Assembly: GCA_000824785.1 (NCBI GenBank)
Contig: CCNB01000005.1
Span: 1-64,000 of the forward strand
From: Mesorhizobium plurifarium
Lineage (GTDB): Bacteria > Pseudomonadota > Alphaproteobacteria > Rhizobiales > Rhizobiaceae
DNA: 64,000 nt
Direction of reading: 5' to 3'
Part shown: positions 17,944 to 29,958 of the stretch, piece by piece
How the letters are laid out: every line of letters begins with the position of its first letter
How positions within the stretch are numbered: the first letter of the stretch is position 1
Notes under the pieces: model-generated
Database searches by the model: none
What the model saw: the letters and a program-made list of their open reading frames with translations, nothing else
Told to the model about the DNA's origin: nothing
Program-made: the position numbers and the translations under genes

Positions 17944-18912
17944 TCAATTGTCGGCAGATGCATTGAAGAGAAGGTCGGCAGCCTGCGTGGCCATGGCCGG
18001 TGAAAGCAGGAAACCGTGCCGGTAAAGGCCGTTGATCGTGATCGCGCCGTCCTTCCGACGCTTCACCCGTGGCAGATTGTCGGGATAGGCAGGGCGAACG
18101 CCCACTCCCGTCTCGACGATTTCGGCCTCACCGAACGCCGGATGAAGTGCGTAGGCCGCATTGAGGAGCTCCATCAGCGAACGGGCGGTAATCGGCCCGT
18201 CATGGTCGCTTTCGATCATGGTCGCGCCGACCATGAAGTGATGATCGGCCCGCGGCACGATATAGATCGGATGACGCGGATGGAGCAGACGCACGGGCCG
18301 GGCAAGCGAGACATCACGTGTGCGCAGGAGCAGCATTTCGCCGCGCACGCCGCGCAGATCGTCGTCGGCCCGCGCCATGCCCGTGCAATCGACCACCCGA
18401 TCGAAGCCGGAAGGAGCGATCTCGCCCGCCTGGAAAAGGAAGACGACGGCCATGGCGCGCAGTTTATCCACGAGAGCTTCGAGAGCCCGGCGGGGGTCGA
18501 GATGGGTTTCGCCGGCAAAGAACAGGCCCTGACGGAAGCGGCCGGCGAGGTTGGGCTCAAGGGCGGCGATCGCCTCTTCGTCGACGGACTCATGGTTGCG
18601 GGTACGCGCCGCAAAACGCGCAAGCTCAGAGGCGTCGCGCGCATGGCCGACAACGAGAGTGCCGGCCCTCGTCACGAGTCCGGGCAGGGTTCTTTCCCAC
18701 CAGTCGGCCGAAGCTTTGCCGAGCGTGATAACCGCCTCCTCGGCGCTTTCGCGTTCGCACCAGGGCGCCAGCATTCCGCCGGCGAGCCAGGAGGCATTGC
18801 CGCCTATCCGGCTGCGAACTTCAGCAACCGTGACGGACGCACCGCGCGCGGCTAATTCATGGGCAACGGTGAGGCCTGCCACACCGGCGCCTTTGACAAG
18901 GACGCGTCGCAT
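17944..18912 (-). CDS. thiO: glycine oxidase ThiO
   Basis: FAD enzyme that oxidises glycine to the dehydroglycine (iminoacetate) used by ThiG, the aerobic alternative to ThiH. The product has 322 residues. The Rossmann dinucleotide motif KGAGVAGLTVAHELAARG lies at the N-terminus, a SWLAGGMLAPWCE block near 40, and the C-terminal NGLYRHGFLLSPAMA motif of DAO-type oxidases. It lies three bases downstream of thiC and just upstream of thiS. Confidence 0.93.
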   Translation of the reverse strand: MRRVLVKGAGVAGLTVAHELAARGASVTVAEVRSRIGGNASWLAGGMLAPWCERESAEEAVITLGKASADWWERTLPGLVTRAGTLVVGHARDASELARFAARTRNHESVDEEAIAALEPNLAGRFRQGLFFAGETHLDPRRALEALVDKLRAMAVVFLFQAGEIAPSGFDRVVDCTGMARADDDLRGVRGEMLLLRTRDVSLARPVRLLHPRHPIYIVPRADHHFMVGATMIESDHDGPITARSLMELLNAAYALHPAFGEAEIVETGVGVRPAYPDNLPRVKRRKDGAITINGLYRHGFLLSPAMATQAADLLFNASADN

Positions 18913-18915
18913 GGC

Positions 18916-20975
<2,060 letters not shown>

Positions 20976-21174
20976 AATGGCTCAAGTTGAACGGGCCGGC
21001 GCCGTCTTGTCAAGCGCCTTCAGGCCGCAGCGCCGATCGGCTGCTGATCAAACTGCGCGAAAAAGTTCGCGCTAATGGCGGCGACAAATCGCGCGCCCGA
21101 GGACAGCGCGGGGAAGGGATAAGAACATTATCAAATCACCGGACTGAAAGTTCGATTCTTGCGATGATCACGCC
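20976..21174. other. promoter region of the thi operon and end of the Fic gene
   Basis: No gene recognised. Confidence 0.4.
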
Positions 21175-22719
21175 TCAATCGGCACCAAAGGTTTGCGCGT
21201 AGATCGCCTCGATCCGCTCTGCCTCGTCATTCGTCAGCGCGGCGAATTCCTTTCCGCGGGCGCGGTTCGATAGGTGCCCACCATTCTGATGGAGGAACCG
21301 GAAGAGTAGATCGGTCAGCCGCTCGGGCAGGTCGACAAAGGCATCGACCTGTTGCCGGAAACGATCGTAGCGCTGCAGAAAAGCGGTTTCGTCGGGAAGG
21401 TCCCGTTCGATCGTCCTTTGAACGCAGGAATAGAGGAATTCGGCTTGCGGGGTTGCGTCGAAAAATCGGTAGAAATCTCCGGTGTCATTCAGCACCCGGA
21501 CGTTGAATTGCGGCGTCGCTTCCCAGTGGACCAATGGCAAAAGGCGCCGGGAATAGCTCTCGAGCACGCGCCGGTACTCATCTATCTGGTCCAGGATCGC
21601 GGCCGAGACGGGAAACACCACTCCCGACGGATTGAAGCCGTGCGTGGCCAGCATGTGATGGATTAGATAGCGGTGAATACGGCCGTTTCCGTCCTCGAAC
21701 GGGTGGATATAGACAAAGCCGAAGGCGAGGATAGCGGCGGCGATGACTGCATCAAGGTTTTTCGCGGGGCCTTGATCGAAGGCCACCATCCCGTCAATCA
21801 GCCGCAGCAGGTCCTCCGGCCGAGCGCTGATGTGATCGGGCAGGGGCATGCGATTCTCCCTGTCATGCTCACCGACGAAGCCTCCCTCCTTTCGAAAGCC
21901 AAGTCTCACGAAACGGGCATCGCCGAGGACAATTCTTTGCAGGCGAAGCAACTCATCGCGGTCGATCGGTTGCCGGCCAGCTTCGGCGATAGCGCGGCCC
22001 CAGCGTTGGATGCGATCTTCCGGCGGGCGCTCGCCCTCGATCGCGTAGCTTGATCGGGAGTCTTTGAGCAAAAGAAAGGCGGCGGTCCGAGCAAGGAGGT
22101 CGCGCGGCACGTCCGCTACGATTGCCTCCGCGCGTCGCGCCAGCTCAAGGCCGATGAATTTTTCGAGCGTCTTGGTGCGGAACACCAAAGGGCAGAACTC
22201 AGGCGTACCGGGGAGATTGTCCTTTATGCGGTAGCGCGAGACGGTTTTCTCGGGTCCGGACCACTGCAGCTCGGGATCGATGATCGGAACATAGCGTCCG
22301 GCATCAGCATCGGGCAGATCGAGACGCGCGCCTGTCAGCCATTCATATAAAAACCAGATTCGGCGGGCATAACCGCCGCTCGGGCTTTCACGGACCAGCG
22401 CCTCGATCGGCCCCGGACCGGTCACTTGGAAGAGCCGCTTGAGGACGGCTAGGTCGAGCCCTTCGTACTTGAGCGCGAAGGTTAGGTGGCCTTCAAGGGT
22501 TGGATGCGGAGCATGGCGGGGCGTCATGATCCGCCAGCCATTCCGTTCGGTAACGCGATGATGCTGGCCGGTGGCAGACAACGTTCGCGGCAATGGCACA
22601 GCGAGACCATAGGCTCCGATCAGGGCGCTATAGCCGGCCGGGGTCGCCGTCTCGGGAAGACGGACTTCCTGAAAAACGATAACAGGCCCTGAAAATTGGT
22701 TCTGCTGGGCCGATGCCAT
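21175..22719 (-). CDS. Fic-domain protein (type with N-terminal inhibitory helix)
   Basis: Fic proteins usually transfer AMP from ATP to hydroxyl side chains of target proteins. The product has 514 residues. The catalytic loop is HPFEDGNGRIHR starting near residue 339. A preceding SSYAIEGE near 223-230 matches the (S/T)xxxE(G/N) inhibitory motif, so activity is likely autoinhibited by an N-terminal helix. The first ~190 residues resemble a Fic-associated N-terminal domain, and the end lacks a known DNA-binding domain. The ATG at 22719 is preferred to a TTG 11 codons upstream. The target is unknown. It lies next to a second, unrelated Fic gene, in a region without conserved housekeeping genes. 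Confidence 0.9.
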   Translation of the reverse strand: MASAQQNQFSGPVIVFQEVRLPETATPAGYSALIGAYGLAVPLPRTLSATGQHHRVTERNGWRIMTPRHAPHPTLEGHLTFALKYEGLDLAVLKRLFQVTGPGPIEALVRESPSGGYARRIWFLYEWLTGARLDLPDADAGRYVPIIDPELQWSGPEKTVSRYRIKDNLPGTPEFCPLVFRTKTLEKFIGLELARRAEAIVADVPRDLLARTAAFLLLKDSRSSYAIEGERPPEDRIQRWGRAIAEAGRQPIDRDELLRLQRIVLGDARFVRLGFRKEGGFVGEHDRENRMPLPDHISARPEDLLRLIDGMVAFDQGPAKNLDAVIAAAILAFGFVYIHPFEDGNGRIHRYLIHHMLATHGFNPSGVVFPVSAAILDQIDEYRRVLESYSRRLLPLVHWEATPQFNVRVLNDTGDFYRFFDATPQAEFLYSCVQRTIERDLPDETAFLQRYDRFRQQVDAFVDLPERLTDLLFRFLHQNGGHLSNRARGKEFAALTNDEAERIEAIYAQTFGAD

Positions 22720-23447
22720 GAAATTGGGCTCTTCTCTCGAATTCCTGTCCAAGTCGGCCAGTGTCCATGAAAAATCAACCTATCCCATGAAAATAGATGC
22801 TGCAAGCTGGATTTTGCCGAAAACGGATTCCACAATGTTGCTGAGAGGTTTCGCTCAAGATTTCTGCTACGACTGGGCCGTCTTAACGCAGGGTGGCAGC
22901 GTGCCGAACGTCTCTTTCGGGGCGAAACGAACGCCGCGATGAGTAGCCCCTTCTGGCGTCGCATTTGCGCGATCGCGAAATCGTCACCGTGACCAACGGT
23001 CACCTCGCAACCATTGCCTGGACCGGCAGGAAGAACCGCCATCGCGTCAAGAAACTGGGCTAAGAGGGCGGTACCTGTCTGGGTAATCGCTAGGGCTCGG
23101 TTTCAGTAATGCTCGATGGGTCGGGATTCCCCACGGTCGAACGCCGCCGTGCGGCGGATCGGTGATGAAGCCGCTGCTCGCCCGCGTGCAACGACGTTGT
23201 ACCTGAGCCGACGGCGAACCCTGGACTTCCTTGCAGGACGACCGAAACAGGCTCATGCGTGCTGCAGCTATGAGCGTTCAAGCATGAACGTCGCCTGCAC
23301 ATTCGCCCGTATCCCGATCTCGAACGTCATCCAGCCTGTTGTCGAGGCTTCCAATCTCGCCTCGCTTCCATGCGATGATCTTAGGGTGTTGTGGAATTGA
23401 TCTCGGTAGCAACCGCTACCAGATCAAGCTTGTCACGTTGACCGCTG
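22720..23447. other. spacer between the two Fic genes, probable debris
   Basis: A short plus-strand stretch (about 22945-23063) could encode the end of a protein (VTVTNGHLATIAWTGRK and a stop), but no family or start was recognised. The remainder shows nothing I can support. Confidence 0.3.
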
Positions 23448-24677
23448 TCAGCGGAACGATAGGGGTCGCGGATCGGGTGTGGTCAATTCGGCATCGGTGA
23501 ACAGATTCGGGAAGAGCCTCTCGCGATAGTCCAGCGGGAAAGCAATTCGGACAGGGGCTTTGGGCGTTTCGGACTTTAGGAAGCCTTGTCTAACCATTGC
23601 TGCCATCGTGTTCCGTGCCGTTCTTTCCGATGTCTTGAGAACGAGATGAACATCACCGCGCTCGAGTGATCCGTGTTTGAGGACTGCCGCTAAGAGATCG
23701 GGCGCGCGTTTGTCTGCGCTGATGTCCTTGACGAGTAAGCGGTACCGATCTTCCAGGCGACCAAGGTCGAAAATCGCTGTGGAGAAGCGTATTTGGTCGA
23801 GTGCCACGGTAAGGAACCACTCGCAAAAGTCCTTGAGAGCTGCTTCCGAGAGATTGCCCCGACCATCGAGGTCTCCGCGACGGGGGCTGTCTGCGTGGTC
23901 CATCATCCGTTTGTATTCGCCTCGATCCTTGAGACCGCGGGCCAGGCCTCTGGAAATCGACCACAAGCCATGTCCCCCGATGCCTGCTTTCAGCGCCATC
24001 GCGTGCGACATCAACCGGGACACACGGCCGTTGCCGTCAGGGAACGGGTGGATGTAGTTGAAACGATGGTGAGCGGAAGCGATGGCAATGATACGGGTGC
24101 TCGCCCATTTTTCCGCTACTCCAAAACGCTTTGAGAAGTGCGCCATGAAGGCCTCGACCCGATCTGAAGAGGGTGGCTGATGTCTTCCGACAACCACGTC
24201 GTCGCTCGCAGTCTTTCTGAACTCACCGGGAACGATCTCGACCTTCGATCCATCTGGTCGTTCCATGAACCTGAATTCTGCGGGCATCTCGTCATAGAAC
24301 ATGCGATGCACCGAAGCGATGAACTCAACCGACGTCGGGCTCGGCAAATCTCCTTTGGAGTACATCTCATCGATTTTGCGCTGGACGACAACGTGCGCCT
24401 TGGCCTCGAGCGCTAATGCTCGCCGTTCAGGTTCCACCTCTGCACCCGCCAGTGCCTTTTCGATGTCCTTGGGACGCGTGTTGTGCCCCTCGATCAGGTT
24501 CGAGTAGTAGCAATTCATCATCCGAACCAGGTCGGCGAGTTCCGCAGCCGATTCTGGATGGAGGCCGCGCCCCAAATTGTCTGCCTCCCTCTGCAGTTCT
24601 ACCGTGAGGTCCGCTAAGACGGACGGGATGGTGTCCTGGAAAAAACAGGGCTCGATACGAGCAGGCGTTTCAAGCAT
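23448..24677 (-). CDS. Fic-domain protein with C-terminal winged-helix-like region
   Basis: 409 residues. The inhibitory motif SNLIEG lies at 59-64, and the Fic catalytic loop HPFPDGNGRVSR starts at residue 210. The region after 310 (LLAAVLKHGSLERGDVHLVLKTSERTARNTMAAMVRQGFLK) looks like a winged helix, typical of the common chromosomal Fic/DOC proteins with a DNA-binding tail. It probably adenylylates an unknown protein and may regulate itself. There is no antitoxin gene beside it; the inhibitory helix is built in. The gene differs in domain order and sequence from the neighbouring Fic gene, so they are not a recent duplication. Confidence 0.9.
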   Translation of the reverse strand: MLETPARIEPCFFQDTIPSVLADLTVELQREADNLGRGLHPESAAELADLVRMMNCYYSNLIEGHNTRPKDIEKALAGAEVEPERRALALEAKAHVVVQRKIDEMYSKGDLPSPTSVEFIASVHRMFYDEMPAEFRFMERPDGSKVEIVPGEFRKTASDDVVVGRHQPPSSDRVEAFMAHFSKRFGVAEKWASTRIIAIASAHHRFNYIHPFPDGNGRVSRLMSHAMALKAGIGGHGLWSISRGLARGLKDRGEYKRMMDHADSPRRGDLDGRGNLSEAALKDFCEWFLTVALDQIRFSTAIFDLGRLEDRYRLLVKDISADKRAPDLLAAVLKHGSLERGDVHLVLKTSERTARNTMAAMVRQGFLKSETPKAPVRIAFPLDYRERLFPNLFTDAELTTPDPRPLSFR

Positions 24678-25052
24678 TTTTTGCCGATCCTAAAAGATCC
24701 CAATTGCCTTTTATGTAAGGCACTTACGTCAGCAATAGGCAAGGGGTTGCCGATTATTGTTGCCGATCTTCGTTGCCACATCGCAGTGTGTACGCCGCAG
24801 GAGTGGGGCGAGGGCCTAAGCGAATGCCCTGCAATCTCGATACGGCAAATCGCCCCCCAGTTGTCTAACGTCGCCGATCTTGCCTGGCGCGAGGACAATC
24901 GCCGGAAGAGTAACGGCCAGCTGACGGCGCTGGTCCTGTTCGCCGCGATGCGGAACCCGACCTCGAGGAACTTCTGCGGCTACTGGCAGGGGAACAGCCC
25001 GCCCGATCCGGACTTCGAGGACTTCGACAGGCCGTTCGCGCCCGCCTGAGCC
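24678..25052. other. promoter region of the second Fic gene and spacer
   Basis: A 122-codon plus-strand frame (24681-25049) exists but has no ribosome binding site or recognisable similarity, so it is not called. Confidence 0.3.
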
Positions 25053-25503
25053 TCAGGCAGCGATCTCCCACAGGCGGCGGTGGCCGTCCAGCATGCCAGC
25101 GCGGCGGACGCGCCCAGCCTTCTGGAGAGCATCAAGGATCGACGACAGGCGGTTTGCCGATGAGGGCGACCCGGGGGTCGTCTCCAGAAAGGCCGTGCCT
25201 TGTCGCGAATTCCTGGGCGCATTCGGCGGTCGACAGCGGCCGCCTGGCGGTGCGCAGGATCTCGAGCGTCATCTGTCGCTTGTTCGTCCCGCCGATAAAC
25301 TTGTCGAGTTCCTTCCCGCTCATGGCCGTCGGCGGACGGCCGCGGCGCTTCCGCGGCTGCTCGTCCGGCTTCCATTCCGGCTCGTAGATCGAGATCACCT
25401 TGTCGACGGCCGCGATCTGCGCCTGCAACTGGCAAGCGCCGCCACCAGTTCGCGGGCACGCCCTGCCAGCTCGCTTCGTTTGCCCTTCAACTCGTCGGAT
25501 TAG
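25053..25503 (-). pseudogene. frameshifted hypothetical protein with winged-helix-like end
   Basis: Three frames join into one plausible protein. DELKGKRSELAGRARELVAAL is followed by LQAQIAAVDKVISIYEPEW, then RRGRPPTAMSGKELDKFIGG and KRQMTLEILRTARRPLSTAE, and after a shift near 25150 by RLSSILDALQKAGRVRRAGM and DGHRRLWEIAA with a stop at 25053. The middle and end have the pattern of a small coiled coil followed by a helix-turn-helix, with an AT-hook-like RRGRPP. At least two single-base shifts (near 25430 and 25150) separate the parts. Function unknown. Confidence 0.6.
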
Positions 25504-25561
25504 ACTTCTGGTGGCGGTTGCTACCTGTCATCGCAATTACCTGGATGCAGCTCTTCATCCG

Positions 25562-26716
25562 TTAGAACGAGCGTTGGAAACGCAGGATGCCGCCGACGCT
25601 GTTGTTTTTGTCGGCGTTAGTCCAGTTCACGTTGGAAGGGTCGACCATGCCGACGCCAAAGTCGCCGCAGTGGTCATAGTCGACTTCGGCTGTTACCGTG
25701 AAATCTGGAATGAACGTATAGGCGACGTTCGCACCGACACCATAGTTCTTGAACCGATCGCCCGAGACCTGAAGGTTGAAGACAGTTGTCTCGTTGAACT
25801 TGTAAGTGGCGCCAGTCCAGAAGGCCCAGTTGCCGCCCCAAGTTTTGTAGAAGCCGCGGCCATGGGCGTCGACCGCGTTAGTGGAATCATCGTTGAGCTT
25901 GCCATTGGAGCCGTAGCCTAACATTCCGAATAGCGACAGCTCGCTGGTGACATTGACGTCGACGCGGACTTTGCCGGCCACCGATCCGTAGTTGCTGTCA
26001 TAAGCGGCAACACCGGTGATCGCGCCCCACTGTTGCGTGTATTTCAGGCCGCCGACCACGTGCGGTACGTAGCTATCGATCGTGCCGACCACGCCTTCGC
26101 CTTCTTCAAGGGAAACCACGGCCGAAAAGCCGTCGCCAGCGTCAAAGTAGTACTGGATGACGTTGGTTTCCAAATCACCGTAGGGAACGAGCATCTGATT
26201 GAGCACGTTGCCGGGATAGCCAATAAACATGTCGAAGGCCGACCAGTCCTTACCAATTCGAAGGTCGCCAAGCTGGATCCAGGCGAAGGTCAGCCTGAAA
26301 TCTCTATTGGAGGCATAGTTTTGAGTACTGCCTGGATCCGAATAATCGTTGAGATTGCCAAAGTTCATTTGGGCTTCGGTATAGGTCTTCAACGTGCCGA
26401 ACTCGGTTTCCCGGTTCGTCCAGGTCTTCACCGTGAAGCGGGCATTCTTCTTCCAGGTTGCATTGGTGCTGCCGTCCTCGTGGTCGGTTGCCTTTGCGCC
26501 ATCCAACGAGCCGACGTCACCCAAGCCGATGTCATAGCGGACATAGCCGCCGATGCGCAGGCAGGTTTCGGTGCCTGGGATATAGAAGAAGCCTGCGCCA
26601 TAGACGTCGCAGATGTTGACGTATTCGTCCGCAACTGGCTCGGCGTCGACGGCGCGTGCGTCGGAAACTGCAATGAGGGTCGCAGCTGAGCCGAGAAGAA
26701 GGCTCGTGATCTTCAT
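25562..26716 (-). CDS. outer-membrane porin, RopA/porin_2 family
   Basis: 384 residues. It has a signal peptide (MKITSLLLGSAATLIAVSDA, cleaved near ARA-VDA), the ICDVYGAGFFYIPGTETCLRIGGYVRYD start typical of alphaproteobacterial porins with the paired cysteines, and alternating aromatic strands ending in ILRFQRSF, an outer-membrane C-terminal signature with terminal phenylalanine. It forms a passive channel for small solutes. The ATG at 26716 precedes a normal signal peptide; the longer reading frame adds 14 residues with none of that character. It appears monocistronic. Confidence 0.93.
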   Translation of the reverse strand: MKITSLLLGSAATLIAVSDARAVDAEPVADEYVNICDVYGAGFFYIPGTETCLRIGGYVRYDIGLGDVGSLDGAKATDHEDGSTNATWKKNARFTVKTWTNRETEFGTLKTYTEAQMNFGNLNDYSDPGSTQNYASNRDFRLTFAWIQLGDLRIGKDWSAFDMFIGYPGNVLNQMLVPYGDLETNVIQYYFDAGDGFSAVVSLEEGEGVVGTIDSYVPHVVGGLKYTQQWGAITGVAAYDSNYGSVAGKVRVDVNVTSELSLFGMLGYGSNGKLNDDSTNAVDAHGRGFYKTWGGNWAFWTGATYKFNETTVFNLQVSGDRFKNYGVGANVAYTFIPDFTVTAEVDYDHCGDFGVGMVDPSNVNWTNADKNNSVGGILRFQRSF

Positions 26717-27664
26717 TCTGGATCTCCGTTCAAAGATATAAAAGAGGAAGGGCGTCAAAGAGCGGATCCTTCCCTTATCCCCACGATCTTAAAGTGAGGC
26801 GCAATGCCCTGCGCCTTTCACAGTGTAACGAGCCCGTCATGACAATTGTTCAAGAACAGAGGCGAAGAAGTTGAATCATATCGTTAAACAGCGTGGCATC
26901 TATAGATCTGTTAACTGCTGCCATACAACACTGTGAACCAATCGCCATAGTCATCTCCGCTAGTTGTCAGGAGACCCTCACAACGGCTTCCAAAGTTGCA
27001 TTCGCAAGTGACGTGCCATCCGGCGACGCAGCTGCGAGTTGACACTCAAGTTTGCCGGCGGAGCTTGGTTCGCGGCTTCCTTCTCTTTTTGCCTTGAGAT
27101 CAAGCCGGCCACGAAATGCCAAGGTTTCGGATATGGTCGTGTGTTCGATATGCGACAGGTCTCGTTCAAAGGCGACAGCCTTTGTTTGCTGTGAGCCTCG
27201 ATTATTGAGACGTCATGCGGCGGCACCGCTCGGTACGTCAGGCGGGTGCCGCACGACGCTGACATAATGGTCGTGAGCGAGACTGGGCATGTGATCCTTG
27301 CAGCGCGGCCCACGCCGTGAGCGTTATTGCCGTTTTCTCAATTCACCTGAATCGCTTGGCAAATTGACCAAGGACGGGAAAGTGGACATCGAAAACGGTC
27401 CTGTTAGCGCTACGGGCGGCAGCATCGCTTCGCGATTCGCGCGGTTGCTGTCGCATTCGATGCTTTTCTCGAACGGGCTCCCCTTAACGAGGGGTAGGTG
27501 CGACGGCAACCAACACGCGGTGAACAGGGCGTGTCGTTGCGCACACGAGCCTCACGGCTGCCGTACCCGTTCGCGAGACTCGGCCATGTCGCGAAATCGG
27601 CCGCGTTTAATCGTGCAGCAGGACTGCGATTGCCCAACGGCAACCTGGCGCTGGCAGTGCTTGC
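26717..27664. other. porin leader and spacer with an unassigned protein fragment
   Basis: An imperfect hairpin, AGGCGCA-N6-TGCGCCT, lies at 26797-26816 in the porin leader. On the minus strand, an open frame without a start (about 27195 down to the stop at 26967) reads AVAFERDLSHIEHTTISETL and AFRGRLDLKAK, which looks protein-like but matches no family I recognise. It may be the C-terminus of a lost gene. Confidence 0.3.
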
Positions 27665-28621
27665 TCAGTTGAACTTGATGCTCGCCTGCCCGAACACGCC
27701 GTAGCGTTCAACCTCCCAGTGCAGGATCTGCGGCCTACCACCGCCAGGCGTCTCCTCAAAATGAGCGGCGCCTGCAGCTGCCGCGCGCCAATAGCGGCCG
27801 CCAATGCCGATGTTGAACAAATCCGTAACTTTGTAGTTCAACATTGCCTCGAGTTGGACGCCATGTCCGTTGCCGTCGTCAGGAATCGGATTGATCTCTG
27901 GGCGCAGATGGTGCTGATCCTTGCCGTCAAGCCGCGTGAACAGCACTGCGACGTCACCGGAAAGGCTGAGTCTTTCGGTGAGTTGGGTCTGCCCGGCCAA
28001 GCCTAGTCGCAGCGAATGCCAATCGTTATCCTGGCTGATGACGCCCATATTGTTCGTAATGGCTGGCACGCAAATCCCCGGATTGGCCGCCTGCTGCGCG
28101 CAATGGATGGCGTGGTAGCTCTCGTTCCAGAAATTGTATCCGACATAAGCACCCATGCGGTAACGCGGCGTGTTCCAGAAATTATATCCGAGGTCGGCGG
28201 TGAAATACGTGATGCGACCGTTGTGCTGATCGGACAACGTGCTCGAATAGGATTTCATGGACAGAGAGGGGTGCACGAAATCCTCGTCGGTAAGAGAACC
28301 CTTGGGGATCCCGCCCGCACCGAGGAAGCCCTTGACGAAGATGCCAGTCGGATTGTGGGTCGCGTTGAGGAAGACTTCGCCCGAAAGGGCACCGAGATCG
28401 TCGTATGTGAGCCGCGACACCATCACCGTGCCACTGCTGTCGTAGAGGTCCTTCGATGCTTCGCCGCTACTGTACCAGTAGCGTAGCCCGCCCTCGAACG
28501 AAAAGACCGGGGCCACTGCGTCGGCTCGCACCGCCGGTTCCGCGAACACCGGGCCGTCGGCTGCGGCCGCACCCGCCGACAGACCGCAAAGCGCGACATA
28601 TATCAAAAGCATTCGCCGCAT
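27665..28621 (-). CDS. outer-membrane beta-barrel protein, sigma-54 promoter upstream
   Basis: 318 residues with an N-terminal signal peptide (MRRMLLIYVALCGLSAGAAA-ADG). Many alternating amphipathic strands with aromatic girdles follow (GGLRYWYSSGEASKDLYD, RMGAYVGYNFWNESYHAIHC), and the end is a barrel-type YGVFGQASIKFN. Length and strand pattern suggest an 8-12-strand barrel of the opacity/omptin-like type. No protease residues can be confirmed by eye, so I leave function open. The ATG at 28621 follows AAGGAG with eight bases spacing. A consensus sigma-54 promoter lies ~260 bases upstream, suggesting expression in nitrogen-fixing or microaerobic conditions. Confidence 0.85.
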   Translation of the reverse strand: MRRMLLIYVALCGLSAGAAAADGPVFAEPAVRADAVAPVFSFEGGLRYWYSSGEASKDLYDSSGTVMVSRLTYDDLGALSGEVFLNATHNPTGIFVKGFLGAGGIPKGSLTDEDFVHPSLSMKSYSSTLSDQHNGRITYFTADLGYNFWNTPRYRMGAYVGYNFWNESYHAIHCAQQAANPGICVPAITNNMGVISQDNDWHSLRLGLAGQTQLTERLSLSGDVAVLFTRLDGKDQHHLRPEINPIPDDGNGHGVQLEAMLNYKVTDLFNIGIGGRYWRAAAAGAAHFEETPGGGRPQILHWEVERYGVFGQASIKFN

Positions 28622-28883
28622 CGGCAGATTCTCCTTTGTGTTGATCTTCGGGTTCTGGCGCGGACATCCACAAAATTGGCCAGCTTGGACCGACTGCGGA
28701 GTTGGTCTCCAGGCAAAAGGACAGCGTGGCAAAGTGCCTCGCAGCCATGGCCTGACTGTTGCTTGCCGTGCGGCCGCTTGCTTCTTCTGCTCCGCGATTG
28801 TCTTACGGTACGGCCTGATCCCGGCAGACAGCATGGGGCGAACATTGCAACACTCTCCGCGAGACGCGTTTAGCGACACTCGC

Positions 28884-28899
28884 AGCAACATGCGTGCCA
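28884..28899 (-). promoter_or_regulatory. sigma-54 (RpoN) promoter for the outer-membrane protein gene
   Basis: Minus strand reads TGGCACG-CATG-TTGCT, a full match to the -24/-12 consensus with GG and GC ten bases apart. Transcription would start near 28872, leaving a leader of about 250 bases. I found no TGT-N10-ACA NifA site in the 200 bases upstream, so the activator is open. Confidence 0.75.
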
Positions 28900-29553
28900 A
28901 AGAAAGAACTCATGAGACGCATGCCAACCGATCGCCGCATGTCCGACATTCGTCTCGCCTCGCACAATGTCAAAGCATCCTGTCGCAAGTTGTCGGTGAG
29001 GGGGTTGCGGCATGAAAGCTCTTCAAATTCTGCGGATCTCGTGACCTTCAAAGTCCCCGGTTCGACCGATTCGCGGATGCCACGCCGGCAGATTTCCCAA
29101 GGTCGGCCATGGCGCGGAAGCCCCTCGCGCGAATCCGGGCGTCGCCACAGTGAAAACCTCGCTTGGCGGGAACAGCGGCCCGGCTCGTTGTCGGAATCCG
29201 ACTGGTGGAGCCAGGTCGGGCTTCTGGTTCCGATCATTCGACCGCGGCGGGATCGCCCGTTAGCTTTGTCTTGATCCACATCAGTCCACGTCGGATGCCA
29301 TGCTCGAGCATGGCTGTTGCCACTCGCGTCGCCAACCGTGGCTTCCCGCTCGCGGACGTACAACGAGGCATCTCGCCCAGGCGTGCCGACAGCTAGTTTA
29401 TGAAAGACTATCGACCGGTTCCCTTCAAATTCCTGCAAGGAATTCGACAAAATCGCGACGCCGCTTTGCCCATAAGGCGCGAAGAATTGCTAACTAATTG
29501 AAATTTAAGCCACCGCTGCGTCTGGCATGACGTTTGCTCGCTGCCCGTACATG
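28900..29553. other. spacer, nothing recognised
   Basis: No supported gene in the region upstream of the sigma-54 promoter. Confidence 0.4.
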
Positions 29554-29595
29554 TGAAGACGTTATACAAAAATATGAAGACGTTACAAAAATATA
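29554..29595. repeat. tandem AT-rich 21-bp repeat
   Basis: Two adjacent units share TGAAGACGTTA followed by CAAAAATA; the first has an extra TA in the middle, the second an extra TA at the end. They lie ~65 bases upstream of a small reading frame and could be a protein-binding site. Confidence 0.6.
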
Positions 29596-29659
29596 ATGGC
29601 GCTCGATTCGATTTACCGAAAGGCAAGAGAATAAACTCCGTAAGAATGGAGAAAGACAA

Positions 29660-29806
29660 ATGACAAGTGTCATGGCGACAGCTGCTTTGCTTATGGCTTC
29701 GACGTTCGCGGTTCGCATTGGACAAAAGGAACCAATGATGCGCCGCGTACTCGCAGGTATACCGAGACATATCCGTGAAGCCGCCAGAATGCGCTCCCTC
29801 TGTTAA
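29660..29806 (+). CDS. possible 48-residue small protein
   Basis: An ATG preceded by GGAG (eight bases) opens a short frame that begins with a hydrophobic stretch (MTSVMATAALLMASTFAV) and ends with a basic tail (RRVLAGIPRHIREAARMRSLC). The pattern fits a small membrane or exported peptide. There is no family match and no other support, so it could be chance. Confidence 0.35.
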   Translation: MTSVMATAALLMASTFAVRIGQKEPMMRRVLAGIPRHIREAARMRSLC

Positions 29807-29958
29807 ATGTGAATGTGGACGCTTCTTCGTTTCCTATCCTTGCCGCAAGTTGAACCAAGCCTGCCTGATGGACGTGCATCTGACAACTATGCATGCCAGG
29901 CGCAATACGCGCCAATTACACTTCTACGCAGTGCTTAGCATGGTGCCGGCCCGAACCT

